In this document: in pieces, positions 9,598 to 19,148 of the stretch
Numbering within the stretch: the stretch's first letter is position 1
How the letters are laid out: every line of letters starts with the position of its first letter
Source: Rhizobium sp. Pop5
Lineage (GTDB): Bacteria; Pseudomonadota; Alphaproteobacteria; Rhizobiales; Rhizobiaceae
Assembly: GCF_024721175.1 (NCBI RefSeq)
Contig: NZ_CP099399.1
Location: 1,736,001 to 1,800,000 of the forward strand
Length of the DNA: 64,000 nt
Reading direction: 5' to 3'
The notes under the pieces: model-generated
Database searches by the model: none
Told to the model about the DNA's origin: nothing
What the model saw: only the letters and a program-made list of their open reading frames with translations
Made by a program: the position numbers and the translations under genes

Positions 9598-10215
9598 TCA
9601 TGCCGATTGGGTTTCGACGTGGGGTCGGAGCATCTCGAAAACATCGCTGCCTTCGCTGTAATCCATATAGCCCATGCGCGCTACCGGCCGGGCGATCGAC
9701 ATGTCGAGGCGGCCGTTTCTGACGATCGCCTCATCGATATGAATGCCGACCACCTCGCCGAAGACGAGGACGTTTTCGGAAGGGGCGCCCGACAGGGTTT
9801 TTGGCTCAATCATCTCGGTGACCCGGCATTCGAGAACCGCGAAAGCCTCGCCGACATAGGGCGCGTCTATCAGTTCGGCCTGCTTCTGTGTCAGGCCGGC
9901 AAAGTCGAATTCGTTGCTGCCGTAGGGCAGTGCCGCCGACGAGAGGTTCATCTTCTCGGCAAGGTTACGGCTGACAAAATTACAGGTGAAAACGCCAGTT
10001 TCAGCCGCGTTGCGCTGGCTGTGCTTGCGCCCGGCGGAAGAAAACATAACCAGCTTCGGCCGGTCGGCTACGGCATTGAAGAAGGAATAGGGCGCGAGGT
10101 TGATCGAACCGTCCCTGCCCTTGCTGCCGATCCAGCCGATCGGGCGCGGCGACACGATCGCCTTGAAGGGGTCATGCGCGAGCCCGTGCTGGTTGTTGTC
10201 GGTGGTGTAGAACAT
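9598..10215 (-). CDS. Flavin reductase family (FMN-binding split-barrel) protein
   Basis: 205 residues. SPRPIGWIGSKGRDGSINLAPYSFFNAV is the flavin-reductase signature that cradles FMN, followed by TGVFTCNFVSRNLAEKMNLSS. Members use FMN as cofactor or substrate; some reduce flavin for partner oxygenases. The ATG at 10215 shares its A with the TGA stop of the nitroreductase upstream (TGATG), so the two are probably translationally coupled and may work together in flavin or nitro-compound reduction. The exact reaction is inference. Confidence 0.9.
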   Translation of the reverse strand: MFYTTDNNQHGLAHDPFKAIVSPRPIGWIGSKGRDGSINLAPYSFFNAVADRPKLVMFSSAGRKHSQRNAAETGVFTCNFVSRNLAEKMNLSSAALPYGSNEFDFAGLTQKQAELIDAPYVGEAFAVLECRVTEMIEPKTLSGAPSENVLVFGEVVGIHIDEAIVRNGRLDMSIARPVARMGYMDYSEGSDVFEMLRPHVETQSA

Positions 10216-10799
10216 CAGTCCTCTCCGCCGACCCAGGTCACGGTGTCGGCAAGCTCCGGCCGCGGACGCTCGATTGCCGGAAATGTCGTCGAGCCGATAT
10301 GGATGAAACCAGCCACTTTCTCGTCATGCCCAACGCCGAGCAGCGGATAGGCGCGTTCGTCATAGGCGAACCACTCCGTCAGCCAGTTGGCGACGTAGCC
10401 ATTCGCATTGGCGGCGAGAATGACGTTGAAGCAAAGCGCGCCTGCCGACATCAGTTGCTCCCATTCCGGGATCTTGATATGCGGCCCCGCCTTGCTGACC
10501 ACGGCGACGACCACCGGCGCGCGGGTGAAACGGGTGCGCTCGACCTGGATCATCTCTTCGGAAAGCTCGGGATTCTTTTCCAGCGCGAGCTTCAGAAGCG
10601 CTTCGCCGAGATGGGCTCGCTGCTCTCCGCGATAGACGATGAAGCGCCAGGGGGCGATCTTGCCGTGATCGGGAACACGCGAGGCAAGACGCAGAATATC
10701 CTCGATCTCGGCCTTCTCTGGGCCTGGTTCGCACATCTGAAAAGCGGGGATGGAGCGGCGCACAGCAAGGTAGTCGATCAGCTTGATATCGGATTTCAT
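10215..10799 (-). CDS. Nitroreductase family protein
   Basis: About 194 residues. The N-terminus [14 protein letters not shown] carries the Arg-Arg-Ser flavin-phosphate contact of nitroreductases; [13 protein letters not shown] is the second FMN-contact region, and the C-terminus has the [17 protein letters not shown] segment. It resembles YdjA-type single-domain nitroreductases, which reduce nitro groups or quinones with NAD(P)H. The start at 10799 ([11 protein letters not shown]) fits the family; the frame extends to 10832. Coupled to the following flavin reductase by a TGATG overlap. Confidence 0.9.
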   Translation of the reverse strand: MKSDIKLIDYLAVRRSIPAFQMCEPGPEKAEIEDILRLASRVPDHGKIAPWRFIVYRGEQRAHLGEALLKLALEKNPELSEEMIQVERTRFTRAPVVVAVVSKAGPHIKIPEWEQLMSAGALCFNVILAANANGYVANWLTEWFAYDERAYPLLGVGHDEKVAGFIHIGSTTFPAIERPRPELADTVTWVGGED

Positions 10800-10912
10800 G
10801 CGGGAGAAGCTTTCATTTTTAGGCTGCTGCAAAGCGTGGGTCTTGAATTTGCCATCGCGTTGGTCTTGAAGTGGCCTTTGCGATTTCAGAAGTCAATCGG
10901 TTCACGAAACAG

Positions 10913-12010
10913 ATGTTTGGCATTTCGCCTTTTGCACGCATCGCCCTCGCCATCACACTGTTGGCATTGACGACCTGCGGCGCCGGCGCCCAGGAGGCCT
11001 TCAAGGACTTCAAGCAGCTCGAATCGACGTCAAAGATGCCGAAGCTCAACGCCTTCATCGCGCCCGGCACGGCGCCTGAAGTCGCCAAGCTGCGCGATGT
11101 CGCAATGGAGGCCAAGCTGACATCGGACGGTGCGCCGATTGAGGACGGCCTTTCCTGGTACGTTTTCAGCCCGATTGCCGGAACTGACGGCAAGCTGCCA
11201 CTGATCGCCAGCGCCAAGGGTGGGCCTGCCGCCTTCCAGCTCGCTCCCGGCGATTATTTCGTCAACGTCTCCTTCGGCCGCGCCGGCGTCACCAAGAAAC
11301 TGACCGTGCCTGTCGACGGCGAGGTCGACAAGCAAGTGATGGTGCTCGATGCGGGTGGCCTGCTGCTCAACGCAGTCTCCGGCACCGATGCCCGCATCCG
11401 TCCCGATCAGCTGAGCTTTTCGATCTATTCCTCGGAAGTGCGTGACGACGGCGAGCGCGGGCTCGTCATGGCCGATGTCTCACCGAATACGGTCGTCCGT
11501 CTCAATGCCGGCACCTATCACATCGTTTCCGAATATGGCAGCGTCAACGCCGTCATCCGCGCCGACATCCAGGTCGAGGCCGGCAAGCTGACCGAGGCGA
11601 CGATCCAGCACCGCGCCGCGCAGATCACCTTCAAACTGGTCTCCGAAACCGGCGGCGAGGCGATCGCCGATACGGCCTGGTCGATCCTGACGGCAGCCGG
11701 CGACAGCGTCGGCGAAAGCGTCAGCGCCTTTCCGACGATGGTCCTCGCAGAGGGCGGATATTCCGCCGTCGCCCGTAACAAGGATAAGATCTACCAGCGT
11801 GATTTCACCGTCGTCGCCGGCAAGAATACCGATGTAGAGGTCCTGATGAAGGACCAGCAGCCGGAGCAGCCGGTGAGCGCGGCCCGCACGGTGCAGCAGG
11901 CTCCGGCCGGCACGCCACCGCCCCCGGGCGTTCAGCCGGCTCCGGAACAGCCGTTGCCCTCCTACGAGCAACTCGCGCCGCAGGGCGACGACGGCTCCAG
12001 CCTGGATTGA
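10913..12010 (+). CDS. Exported protein of unknown function
   Basis: About 365 residues. A signal peptide (FGISPFARIALAITLLALTT, cleavage near GAGAQ) makes it periplasmic or envelope-associated. The body looks like repeated beta-sandwich units: GDYFVNVSFGRAGVTKKLTVP, GTYHIVSEYGSVNAVIRADI and GGYSAVARNKDKIYQRDFTV read as three related 'carboxypeptidase regulatory-like' or Ig-like strands. A Pro/Gln-rich tail of about 45 residues ends the protein. I know of no function. The ATG at 10913 is preferred because it starts the signal peptide; a GTG at 10871 is in frame. An intrinsic terminator follows at 12023. Confidence 0.75.
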   Translation: MFGISPFARIALAITLLALTTCGAGAQEAFKDFKQLESTSKMPKLNAFIAPGTAPEVAKLRDVAMEAKLTSDGAPIEDGLSWYVFSPIAGTDGKLPLIASAKGGPAAFQLAPGDYFVNVSFGRAGVTKKLTVPVDGEVDKQVMVLDAGGLLLNAVSGTDARIRPDQLSFSIYSSEVRDDGERGLVMADVSPNTVVRLNAGTYHIVSEYGSVNAVIRADIQVEAGKLTEATIQHRAAQITFKLVSETGGEAIADTAWSILTAAGDSVGESVSAFPTMVLAEGGYSAVARNKDKIYQRDFTVVAGKNTDVEVLMKDQQPEQPVSAARTVQQAPAGTPPPPGVQPAPEQPLPSYEQLAPQGDDGSSLD

Positions 12011-12022
12011 TTTCCCGCAAGC

Positions 12023-12048
12023 GGTTTCGGCCTAGCCGAAGCCTTTTT
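12023..12048 (+). terminator. Rho-independent terminator overlapping the convergent gene end
   Basis: Stem GGTTTCGGC (12023-12031) and GCCGAAGCC (12035-12043), loop CTA, one G-T pair, followed by TTTTT at 12044-12048. It lies 13 bases after the stop of the exported unknown and is read in the plus direction. The same bases also encode the last residues of the acyltransferase on the minus strand, so the hairpin is doubly constrained. Confidence 0.8.
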
Positions 12049-12898
12049 GCAGCGCGCACTTTGGCGGCGCCATCGAGAAAACGGCCTCGTAGAGATGCTC
12101 AAGCAGATTCTTGCGGTCGCCGCCGCTTCTCAGGGTCTCCCAAGTCAGCACTTTGCCGACATGCGCCGTGATCGTCCTGCCGGATAGCCGGCGAAATTCG
12201 CGGATCAGGAGCGATAGGCGCAGCGTCATGGATACCCGGCTCGCCAGATGGAATAGCAGGCCGTTCTGACCTTCGAAATAGATTGGTAACACGCTGGCGT
12301 GCGTCGCCTGGACGAGCTTTGCCGGAAACATCTTCCACGGCAGATCCTCAGCGCGGCCGAAGCCGTTCCTGGCGGTCGCCACACCACCCGCCGGGAAGAC
12401 GATGATGGTGGTGCCCTCCTTCAGCAGCCGAACGGCCTCGTGCCGGCTCCTCATGTTGATGACCATCGCCTCCCTGGTCTCTTCGAAGGAAATCGGCAGC
12501 GAATAGGGCTCCATCTCCGGCACCTTCAAGAGGTCGTTGTGGATCAGTACTCTGAAGGGGCGACCGAGCTGCTCGGCAAGCGCCAGTACGGCCACCCCGT
12601 CACCGATGCCGAAAGGGTGGTTGGCGACGATGACGATCGGCCCTGCAGGAACGCGCTCGAGCGGCCAGCTGCCCCTGACATCGAGCTCGACGTCGATGAG
12701 ATCGAGCAACTTTCCGAACACGCGGTCGCTCTTGCCGATGATGTCGCTGCGCCAGATGTCGTAGAGCCTGACAAAGCGATCGCGGCCCGAGAGTCCCTCG
12801 ATCGAGCGGATCAGCCAGCGCTTTAGCCGCGGATCCCGGTCATTGGCATAGGATAATTCTTCAAAGCGCAATTCGGCGTCGGTACGAGCCCGCTCCAC
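12032..12898 (-). CDS. Lysophospholipid acyltransferase family (PlsC-like) protein
   Basis: 288 residues. VIVANHPFGIGDGVAVLAL is the acyltransferase motif I variant (NHPFGIGD in place of NHxxxxD), with IIVFPAGGVAT as motif III and LPIYFEGQNG as motif IV. Members move acyl chains onto lysophospholipids, lyso-ornithine lipid or related acceptors; which applies here is not visible. There is no obvious membrane helix, so it is probably a peripheral membrane enzyme. The start is a GTG at 12898 with a poor ribosome binding site, so the true start may be internal. Its 3' end overlaps a plus-strand terminator. Confidence 0.8.
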   Translation of the reverse strand: MERARTDAELRFEELSYANDRDPRLKRWLIRSIEGLSGRDRFVRLYDIWRSDIIGKSDRVFGKLLDLIDVELDVRGSWPLERVPAGPIVIVANHPFGIGDGVAVLALAEQLGRPFRVLIHNDLLKVPEMEPYSLPISFEETREAMVINMRSRHEAVRLLKEGTTIIVFPAGGVATARNGFGRAEDLPWKMFPAKLVQATHASVLPIYFEGQNGLLFHLASRVSMTLRLSLLIREFRRLSGRTITAHVGKVLTWETLRSGGDRKNLLEHLYEAVFSMAPPKCALQKGFG

Positions 12899-12936
12899 GT
12901 TCGTGACGAGAATATTGCGGCTTCATGACAGATTTC

Positions 12937-12963
12937 CGACAGCGCCAGCGCGGCGCTGTCGGA
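12937..12963 (-). terminator. Strong hairpin after thrS
   Basis: Perfect 11-bp stem, CCGACAGCGCC (12937-12947) and GGCGCTGTCGG (12953-12963), with a 5-nt loop, sits 11 bases beyond the thrS stop. In the thrS direction it is followed only by AAATCTGTC, so it lacks a good U-run. It may work with Rho or protect the thrS mRNA 3' end. Confidence 0.5.
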
Positions 12964-12974
12964 GCCAACGGTTT

Positions 12975-14981
12975 TCAGGCCGCCCTGGCTTTCTTTGCTT
13001 CGGCCTTGCGGCGGACGTCTGGCGGCGTTGCTTCCAGAGCGAGGCTCTCGACGGCGGCGTCGAGCCCCATCGAAACCTGGTCCTGGCTGCCGAGACGGCG
13101 GATATTGACCGTGCGCTCTTCGGCTTCCTTCTTGCCGCAGACGATGATGACGGGAACTTTCGTGACGGAATGCTCGCGGATCTTGTAGTTGATCTTCTCG
13201 TTACGGAAGTCGGTCTCGACATGCAGCCCCGCGTCGCGCAGCGCATCCGCCACTTCCCCGCCGTAAGCGTCGGCTTCCGAGGTAATCGTCGCAACGACGA
13301 CCTGCAGCGGCGATACCCAGAGCGGCATGTGACCGGCGAAGTTCTCGATCAGGATGCCGAGGAAGCGTTCCATCGAGCCGCAGATGGCCCGGTGGATCAT
13401 CACCGGCTGCGTCTTTTCGGAGTTGCTGTCGATATAGAAGGCGCCGAAGCGTTCCGGCAGGTTGAAGTCGACCTGCGTCGTGCCGCATTGCCATTCCCGG
13501 CCGATTGCGTCCTTCAGCGTATATTCGAACTTCGGCCCGTAGAAAGCGCCCTCGCCCGGCAGGATACCGGTCTTGATGCGTCCTTCGGATTGCGCCTCGA
13601 TCGTCTTCAAGACATCGGTCATGACTGCTTCCGCACGGTCCCAGAGTGCGTCGGAGCCGACGCGCTTGTCCGGACGTGTCGAAAGCTTGACGACGATTTC
13701 CTTGAAACCGAAGTCTTCATAGACCGACAGGATCAAGTCGTTGATCTTCAGGCATTCGGCCGCCATCTGCTCGTCCGTGCAGAAGATGTGTGCGTCGTCC
13801 TGTGTGAAGCCGCGCACGCGCATCAGCCCGTGCAGTGCGCCCGAGGGCTCGTAGCGATGCACGAGGCCGAATTCGGCGAGACGGATCGGCAGTTCGCGAT
13901 AGGACTTCAGGCCATGCTTGAAGATCTGCACATGTCCAGGGCAGTTCATCGGCTTCAATGCGAAGACGCGATTGTCCGCTTCCTTGTCTTCCGGATGCGT
14001 CGTGGCATGGGCCGATTTCACGGCGAACATATTTTCCTGGTACCAGCCCCAGTGGCCTGAGGTTTCCCAGAGTGCGGTGTCGAGCACCTGCGGCGCGTTG
14101 ACTTCCTGATAGTCGGCGGCAAGACGGCGGCGCATATAGGCGACGAGCGTCTGGAAGATGCGCCAGCCCTTGCCGTGCCAGAAGACGACGCCCGGGCCTT
14201 CTTCCTGGAAATGGAACAGGTCCATTTCGCGGCCGAGCTTGCGGTGATCGCGCTTTTCGGCTTCGGCGAGCACGTGCAGATAATTGTCGAGATCGGCCTG
14301 ATCAGCCCATGCCGTGCCGTAGATGCGCGACAGCATGGCGTTTTTGCTGTCGCCGCGCCAGTAGGCGCCGGCAACCTTCATCAGCTTGAAGGCGGTGCCG
14401 ATCTGGCCTGTCGAGGCCATGTGCGGGCCGCGGCAAAGGTCGAACCATTCACCCTGATTGTAGATCTTCAGATCCTGTCCTTCAGGAATCGCATCGACGA
14501 GTTCGACTTTGTAGTTTTCACCTTTGGCGGCAAAAACTTCTTTGGCCTTCTCTCGCGACCAGATCTGCTTGGTGAAGGGCGCGTTGCGGGCGATGATTTC
14601 CTTCATCTTCTTTTCGATCTTCGGCAGATCGTCAGGCGTGAAAGGCTCGTTCTTCGCGAAGTCATAATAGAAGCCGTTCTCGATCACAGGACCGATCGTC
14701 ACCTGGGTGCCGGGCCAAAGCTCCTGCACCGCTTCGGCCATGACGTGCGCGGCATCGTGTCGGATGAGTTCCAGCGCGCGGCCGTCCTTGCGCGTGATGA
14801 TTTCGATCTTGCCGTCGGTCACGGCATCGGAAAGGTCGCGCACGGCGCCGTCGATCGCAATGGCGACGGCGCTCTTGGCAAGCGACCTGGAAATGGATTC
14901 GGCGACATCCTTACCGGTCGCGCCAGCCGGGAAGCTGCGCACCGAACCATCGGGAAATGTCACGGAAACGGATTGGGACAT
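12975..14981 (-). CDS. thrS: Threonine--tRNA ligase
   Basis: Charges tRNA-Thr. The 668 residues contain an N-terminal TGS domain (about 1-65), the editing domain with [11 protein letters not shown] (HxxxH zinc-like motif), the class II catalytic core with [13 protein letters not shown] (zinc Cys and substrate contacts), motif 2 in [23 protein letters not shown], motif 3 in [17 protein letters not shown], and a C-terminal anticodon-binding domain ([14 protein letters not shown]). Length and domain order are standard. I saw no T-box or other leader element upstream. It is a monocistronic minus-strand gene. Confidence 0.98.
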   Translation of the reverse strand: MSQSVSVTFPDGSVRSFPAGATGKDVAESISRSLAKSAVAIAIDGAVRDLSDAVTDGKIEIITRKDGRALELIRHDAAHVMAEAVQELWPGTQVTIGPVIENGFYYDFAKNEPFTPDDLPKIEKKMKEIIARNAPFTKQIWSREKAKEVFAAKGENYKVELVDAIPEGQDLKIYNQGEWFDLCRGPHMASTGQIGTAFKLMKVAGAYWRGDSKNAMLSRIYGTAWADQADLDNYLHVLAEAEKRDHRKLGREMDLFHFQEEGPGVVFWHGKGWRIFQTLVAYMRRRLAADYQEVNAPQVLDTALWETSGHWGWYQENMFAVKSAHATTHPEDKEADNRVFALKPMNCPGHVQIFKHGLKSYRELPIRLAEFGLVHRYEPSGALHGLMRVRGFTQDDAHIFCTDEQMAAECLKINDLILSVYEDFGFKEIVVKLSTRPDKRVGSDALWDRAEAVMTDVLKTIEAQSEGRIKTGILPGEGAFYGPKFEYTLKDAIGREWQCGTTQVDFNLPERFGAFYIDSNSEKTQPVMIHRAICGSMERFLGILIENFAGHMPLWVSPLQVVVATITSEADAYGGEVADALRDAGLHVETDFRNEKINYKIREHSVTKVPVIIVCGKKEAEERTVNIRRLGSQDQVSMGLDAAVESLALEATPPDVRRKAEAKKARAA

Positions 14982-15102
14982 CGAAATTCTCCTTGTCCAG
15001 TCCCGCCAACGAATGCGGGTGGTTGAAACGGAAGCGTCATCCCGCCAGGATGCGCTGCCGCCTGATACTCAGATTTCCCTCGTGAGTAAAGAAGAAGCCG
15101 GC

Positions 15103-15636
15103 CTACATGATCATTTCGGCAAGGCCGCACACTGTATTCCAGTTGCGCATCGTGCCGACGCCGAGGCGCTTGGTCGTCAGCGCCGAAAGCAGCTTGGATT
15201 GGCTCGGCTTGCCGGCGAAATCGATCCAGAGGTCGCCGCCGACGACGGCGAGGCGCTGGCCTTGCGCCAACAGCGGCTTCAGCGCCTCCACCTTCTTCGG
15301 ATCCACCGGCAGGCGCATCACCCGAACGATGACCTGATCACCGCTACCATCCTTGAAGGGATTGGTGCTGCAAAGCGCCATCCAGGTGCAGTCGCTGCGC
15401 ACGATGATATCGACATGCTTGCCGAACTTCTCTTCGAAACCCTCTTCGAGCGCGACCTCGAGTTCGTGCGGCCTGACTTCGTCGGCCTCGAAGACGAGAT
15501 TGCCTGTTGAAACCAGCGTGCGCGGTTCGCGATAGCCGAGCTCTTCGGCAAGCGCGCGCAAATCTTCCATGATGACGCGGCGATCGGGCGTCAGGACGAT
15601 GCTGTGGAGGAGCGCGACGAACATGCTCATAGCCAT
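15103..15636 (-). CDS. DUF1697 domain-containing protein
   Basis: 177 residues matching DUF1697 across its length: FVALLHSIVLTPDRRVIMEDLRALAEELG, then TLVSTGNLVFEADE, and the C-terminal MRNWNTVCGLAEM. The family is widespread, cytosolic and of unknown function. Most members start MxxYVALLRGINVGG; here the segment is MSMFVALLHSIVLTP, so the Gly-rich turn is altered. The start may be 15636 or the internal ATG at 15630. Confidence 0.85.
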   Translation of the reverse strand: MAMSMFVALLHSIVLTPDRRVIMEDLRALAEELGYREPRTLVSTGNLVFEADEVRPHELEVALEEGFEEKFGKHVDIIVRSDCTWMALCSTNPFKDGSGDQVIVRVMRLPVDPKKVEALKPLLAQGQRLAVVGGDLWIDFAGKPSQSKLLSALTTKRLGVGTMRNWNTVCGLAEMIM

Positions 15637-15758
15637 TCACTCTCCTCCGCTCCTTCGCACTCGATGCCGTAGTCACCAAGTGGTGACTGCGTCTCACGCG
15701 TCGCCGCTGACCGGATCCCCGAAATGCGACTATGTCTGCCGGGCATCGTCATGGCGCT

Positions 15759-16163
15759 TCACCCTCTTTTGCGTCCGAGGGCAATATAGCGCCACGGCGT
15801 CCACCAGCGAAACTCGGCGCCGAGCGCCTCAGGCACCTGGTCGAGGCCGCTGGTGCCGCCCGGGCCGCATCGGCCGACGCGAAAAAGTGTCATCCAGCCG
15901 CCGGCCCAGAGCCCGTGGCGGGCGATCGACTCGTAGCCATATTCGGAGCAGGTCGGGATATGGCGGCAGGAATTGCCGATAAAGCCGGAAAGCGTCAGCT
16001 GATAAAAACGGATGAGCCCCATGCCGAGCAGACGGTCGGGAGTCTTGCGGAAGGGGCCGGTATAGTTGCGGGAACGGCGTGCCGTGATTCTACGCGGTTT
16101 TGCCGAGCCGGCGGCACCACCGTCGTCCTCATCGCTGGCCTGCAGGGCGCAGAACTCGCACAT
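15759..16163 (-). CDS. yidD: Membrane protein insertion efficiency factor YidD
   Basis: 134 residues. GLIRFYQLTLSGFIGNSCRHIPTCSEYGYESIARHG is the YidD core, with the conserved Cys-Arg...Pro-Thr-Cys-Ser motif, then RVGRCGPGGTSGLDQVP. YidD assists YidC-dependent insertion of inner-membrane proteins. Here it is not near yidC/rnpA; instead it follows an IscU-like gene by 5 bases, an arrangement I associate with Rhizobiales. The first 40 or so residues are extra and contain a CxxC pair (CEFC). Confidence 0.93.
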   Translation of the reverse strand: MCEFCALQASDEDDGGAAGSAKPRRITARRSRNYTGPFRKTPDRLLGMGLIRFYQLTLSGFIGNSCRHIPTCSEYGYESIARHGLWAGGWMTLFRVGRCGPGGTSGLDQVPEALGAEFRWWTPWRYIALGRKRG

Positions 16164-16168
16164 CCCGG

Positions 16169-16615
16169 TTACGCCTCGACAACTTCCGCCCGTTTCGCTT
16201 CGATCTGCCCGAGCGCGTCGACCACCGCATCGAAAGTCAGCATTGTCGATGCGTGGCGGGCTTTGTAGTCCCGCACCGGCAGCAGATAGCGCATGTCTTC
16301 AAATCGCCCGGCGGGGCCCGCTCCGTCCGCCTTCAGCATGGCGAGCATGTCCTGGCGTGCCTGGCGTAGTTCGGCCGATGTGGCTCCGACGATATGGCGG
16401 GCCATGATCGAGGACGAGGCCTGTCCGAGCGCGCAGGCCTTCACGTCATGGGCGAAATTGGTGACGATATCGCCGTCCATCTTGAGCCAGATACGCACCT
16501 TCGAGCCGCAGAGCTTGGAGTGGGCCTGGGCGCTCGCATCCGCATCCGCAAGCGTGCCGGTCAACGGAATATTGCCCGCGAATTCGAGGATCTTGCTGTT
16601 GTAGATGTCGTCCAT
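16169..16615 (-). CDS. IscU/NifU-like iron-sulfur cluster scaffold protein
   Basis: 148 residues. The three scaffold cysteines are present in context: AHSKLCGSKVRIWLKMDG, VKACALGQASSSIMA, and a position between. This is a SufU/IscU-type fold that may hold nascent Fe-S clusters. The third canonical Cys region (near MRYLLPVRDYKARHAST) carries no Cys, so the site looks incomplete and the protein may not be a classical scaffold. The ATG at 16615 (MDDIYNSKILEFAGN) is the family start. It is followed by yidD after 5 bases. The SUF cluster itself is about 40 kb away. Confidence 0.82.
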   Translation of the reverse strand: MDDIYNSKILEFAGNIPLTGTLADADASAQAHSKLCGSKVRIWLKMDGDIVTNFAHDVKACALGQASSSIMARHIVGATSAELRQARQDMLAMLKADGAGPAGRFEDMRYLLPVRDYKARHASTMLTFDAVVDALGQIEAKRAEVVEA

Positions 16616-16922
16616 TCTGGATTCCGCTCCAAAATCGCTGCGGATCGGTCCCATCGGCCTGTTATTGTCGTCGAAACAAAAAACACACCGTGTCGCCTAA
16701 GAATACTTACATACCATGACGGTCTTCCTATATGTATGTCGTTCGAAGGCCATGAAAATGCAATGGCCTCGTGTAAGTTTGATTGGGAAACCGTGCCGGA
16801 CGGGTATTGAATCAGCCCTGAAAGCCCCGGAGCCTGCCAAAGGTGCATGAATTCCCGCATGGGACTGACCAGTGGCGATTCCGACAGACGGGTCCGCGAT
16901 GCGGACCAGGAGACCATTGATC

Positions 16923-17537
16923 ATGGACGCCATCGTAAAGAACTTTCCGCAGACGAACCGCGAGTCTGATCGGCCTTCCCAACAGGAGGCCGAGGAAGCC
17001 GTGCGCGTTCTGCTGCGCTGGGCGGGCGACAATCCGGCGCGCGAAGGCCTGCTCGAGACGCCGGCGCGCGTAGCCAAAGCCTACCGCGAGCTTTTCGCCG
17101 GCTACGACATGGCGCCGGAAGACGTGCTCGGCCGCACCTTCGAGGAGGTTGCCGGCTACGACGATATGGTCCTCGTCAAGGACATTCCGTTCTATTCGCA
17201 TTGCGAACACCACATGGTGCCGATCATCGGCAAGGCCCACGTCGCCTATATGCCGGATGGCCGCGTGCTCGGCCTGTCGAAGATTGCCCGCGTCGTAGAG
17301 ATCTACGGCCGCCGCCTCCAGACGCAGGAGACGATGACCGCGCAGATCGCCCGTGCCATCGACGATACACTCAATCCGCGCGGCGTCGCCGTGATGATCG
17401 AGGCCGAACACATGTGCATGGCGATGCGCGGCGTTCAGAAGCAGGGCTCGACCACGTTGACGACGACATTTACGGGAACGTTCAAGACCGAACCGGCCGA
17501 TCAGGCCCGTTTCATGAGCATGGTGCGGAGCCGCTGA
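16923..17537 (+). CDS. folE: GTP cyclohydrolase I
   Basis: First enzyme of tetrahydrofolate synthesis: GTP to 7,8-dihydroneopterin triphosphate. 204 residues. Zinc ligands are seen in [20 protein letters not shown] (Cys and His) and [18 protein letters not shown] (Cys), with [15 protein letters not shown]-type binding residues between. The ATG at 16923 is chosen over 16872 since [10 protein letters not shown] begins the family-like part. hisI follows 25 bases downstream, so the two are probably cotranscribed. Confidence 0.97.
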   Translation: MDAIVKNFPQTNRESDRPSQQEAEEAVRVLLRWAGDNPAREGLLETPARVAKAYRELFAGYDMAPEDVLGRTFEEVAGYDDMVLVKDIPFYSHCEHHMVPIIGKAHVAYMPDGRVLGLSKIARVVEIYGRRLQTQETMTAQIARAIDDTLNPRGVAVMIEAEHMCMAMRGVQKQGSTTLTTTFTGTFKTEPADQARFMSMVRSR

Positions 17538-17562
17538 TACCGGCTCCCACAGGAGGGCCGCG

Positions 17563-18015
17563 ATGAGTCAACTGATCTTCAATCAACCATCCGAGGACAA
17601 GTCCGCGTTGGAGGACGCCGGTGATTTCACACCGCGTTTCGACGACCGCGGCCTGATCACCGCGATCGTGACCGATGCCGGCGACGGCGAACTGCTGATG
17701 GTGGCGCATATGAACGCCCAGGCGCTGGCGCTGACCATCCAGACCGGCACGGCCCATTATTTCAGCCGTTCGCGCGGCAAGATCTGGAAGAAGGGCGAGA
17801 CCTCGGGCAATCTCCAGACGGTCAAGGAAATCCGCACCGATTGCGATCAGGACGCCATCTGGCTGAAGGTCGAGGTCGCCGGTCACGACGCTACCTGTCA
17901 TACTGGCCGCCGCTCCTGCTTCTACCGGACGATCACGCTTCGGGACGGAAAGCCGATGCTTGATATCGTCGATGACGAGCTTCATTTCGATCCGCAGGAC
18001 GTTTACGGAAAATAG
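17563..18015 (+). CDS. hisI: Phosphoribosyl-AMP cyclohydrolase
   Basis: Opens the purine ring of PR-AMP in histidine biosynthesis. 150 residues with [38 protein letters not shown] and the Zn/Mg site [12 protein letters not shown], followed by [13 protein letters not shown] with its Cys ligands. It is the stand-alone cyclohydrolase without a fused HisE domain, normal in alphaproteobacteria. AGGAGG stands 7 bases before the ATG. It is the second gene of a folE-hisI pair and apart from other his genes. Confidence 0.97.
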   Translation: MSQLIFNQPSEDKSALEDAGDFTPRFDDRGLITAIVTDAGDGELLMVAHMNAQALALTIQTGTAHYFSRSRGKIWKKGETSGNLQTVKEIRTDCDQDAIWLKVEVAGHDATCHTGRRSCFYRTITLRDGKPMLDIVDDELHFDPQDVYGK

Positions 18016-18131
18016 CCCGATTTCCTCGGGATTTGCCCCTTATTGCGCCAAAAGCCGCTTCTATATACCATTTGGAAACGGATCGGACACACTATCGGAA
18101 ACCAAGTGTTCTGCTGGGAGGGGAGAGCGCC

Positions 18132-19094
18132 ATGCTGAGCTGGAGTCTGCATCGTCAAAGCTCTGAGGGCGAGGGTTCCGGTTCCGGCATATCTACCACA
18201 CTTGAAACAATCCCTCCTCCGGCGCCTGCCAATAAGATCAAGATCGCTCTCGCGCTCGGCGGCGGTGCCGCCCGAGGATGGGCTCACATCGGGGTGCTGC
18301 GCGCCCTTGACGAGGCAAAAATCGAGATCGGCATGATTGCCGGCACCTCGATCGGCGCGCTGGTCGGCGGTTGTTATCTCGCCGGCAAGCTCGATGAACT
18401 CGAAAGCTTCGCGCGCTCGCTGACCATGCGCCGCATCGCAAGCCTTCTCGATCTCACCATCGGCGGCAGCGGCCTCTTCGGTGGCATGCGGCTGACCAAG
18501 CGCATGCAGGAGCATCTCGAAGGCCTGAACGTCGAAGACCTCGACCGGCCGTTCGTCGCCGTTGCAGCCGAGGTCAATACCGGCCACGAGGTCTGGATCG
18601 CCAATGGTTCGCTGATCACGGCGCTGCGCGCTTCCTATGCCCTGCCCGGCATTTTCGAGCCGGTGCGCAGCAACCACCGCACGCTGGTCGACGGTGCGCT
18701 GGTCAATCCGGTGCCCGTCTCCGTCTGCCGCGCCTACGAGCAGCCGCTCGTCGTCGCCGTCAATCTCAACTACGACCTCTACGGCCGCTCCGCCGTCGTC
18801 CGGCACAATGCCAGCCTCTCGCCACAGGAGGTGCAGAAGCAGGAAGAGGCGCCTTATGCGCGCCTCGGCATGACCGGCGTCATGGTCCAGGCCTTCAATA
18901 TCATCCAGGACCGGATTGCCCGCGCCCGCCTTGCCGGCGATCCCCCTGATATTTCGCTGCAGCCGCGTCTCAGCTATATCGGCCTTTCCGAATTCCACCG
19001 GGCCGGCGAAGCGATCGAACGCGGCTACGAGGAAGCCAGAGCCCGGCTCCCCGAAATCCAGCGTATGCAGGAAGTCTACGCGAGCCCTCCCTGA
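18132..19094 (+). CDS. Patatin-like phospholipase family protein
   Basis: 320 residues with all patatin marks: oxyanion loop ALGGGAARGWAHIGVL, nucleophile elbow GTSIGALVGG (GxSxG), and the catalytic Asp in DGALVNPVPV. It resembles the bacterial RssA/YchK group. A predicted serine lipid hydrolase, with substrate unknown. No signal peptide, so probably cytosolic or peripheral. The ATG at 18132 with GGGAGGGGAGAG just upstream is preferred over an in-frame TTG at 18033. Confidence 0.92.
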   Translation: MLSWSLHRQSSEGEGSGSGISTTLETIPPPAPANKIKIALALGGGAARGWAHIGVLRALDEAKIEIGMIAGTSIGALVGGCYLAGKLDELESFARSLTMRRIASLLDLTIGGSGLFGGMRLTKRMQEHLEGLNVEDLDRPFVAVAAEVNTGHEVWIANGSLITALRASYALPGIFEPVRSNHRTLVDGALVNPVPVSVCRAYEQPLVVAVNLNYDLYGRSAVVRHNASLSPQEVQKQEEAPYARLGMTGVMVQAFNIIQDRIARARLAGDPPDISLQPRLSYIGLSEFHRAGEAIERGYEEARARLPEIQRMQEVYASPP

Positions 19095-19148
19095 TGCATA
19101 TCGAGGTTTTCGAACGGCGACATGCCTCAAACAAGGCCGGCGAAAACC

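Noticed and set aside
12903..14060. Long plus-strand frame antisense to thrS
   Set aside because: It mirrors thrS codons in a GC-rich genome; the protein is rich in Arg/His/Asp with no domain, and thrS is certain.
14982..15102. Possible T-box or attenuator before thrS
   Set aside because: No T-box sequence, Thr codon run or leader hairpin seen; T-boxes are not expected in this group.
16616..16922. Regulatory RNA before folE
   Set aside because: There is a modest inverted repeat (AGGCCAT/ATGGCCT) but no known riboswitch features such as those of tetrahydrofolate or preQ1 classes.
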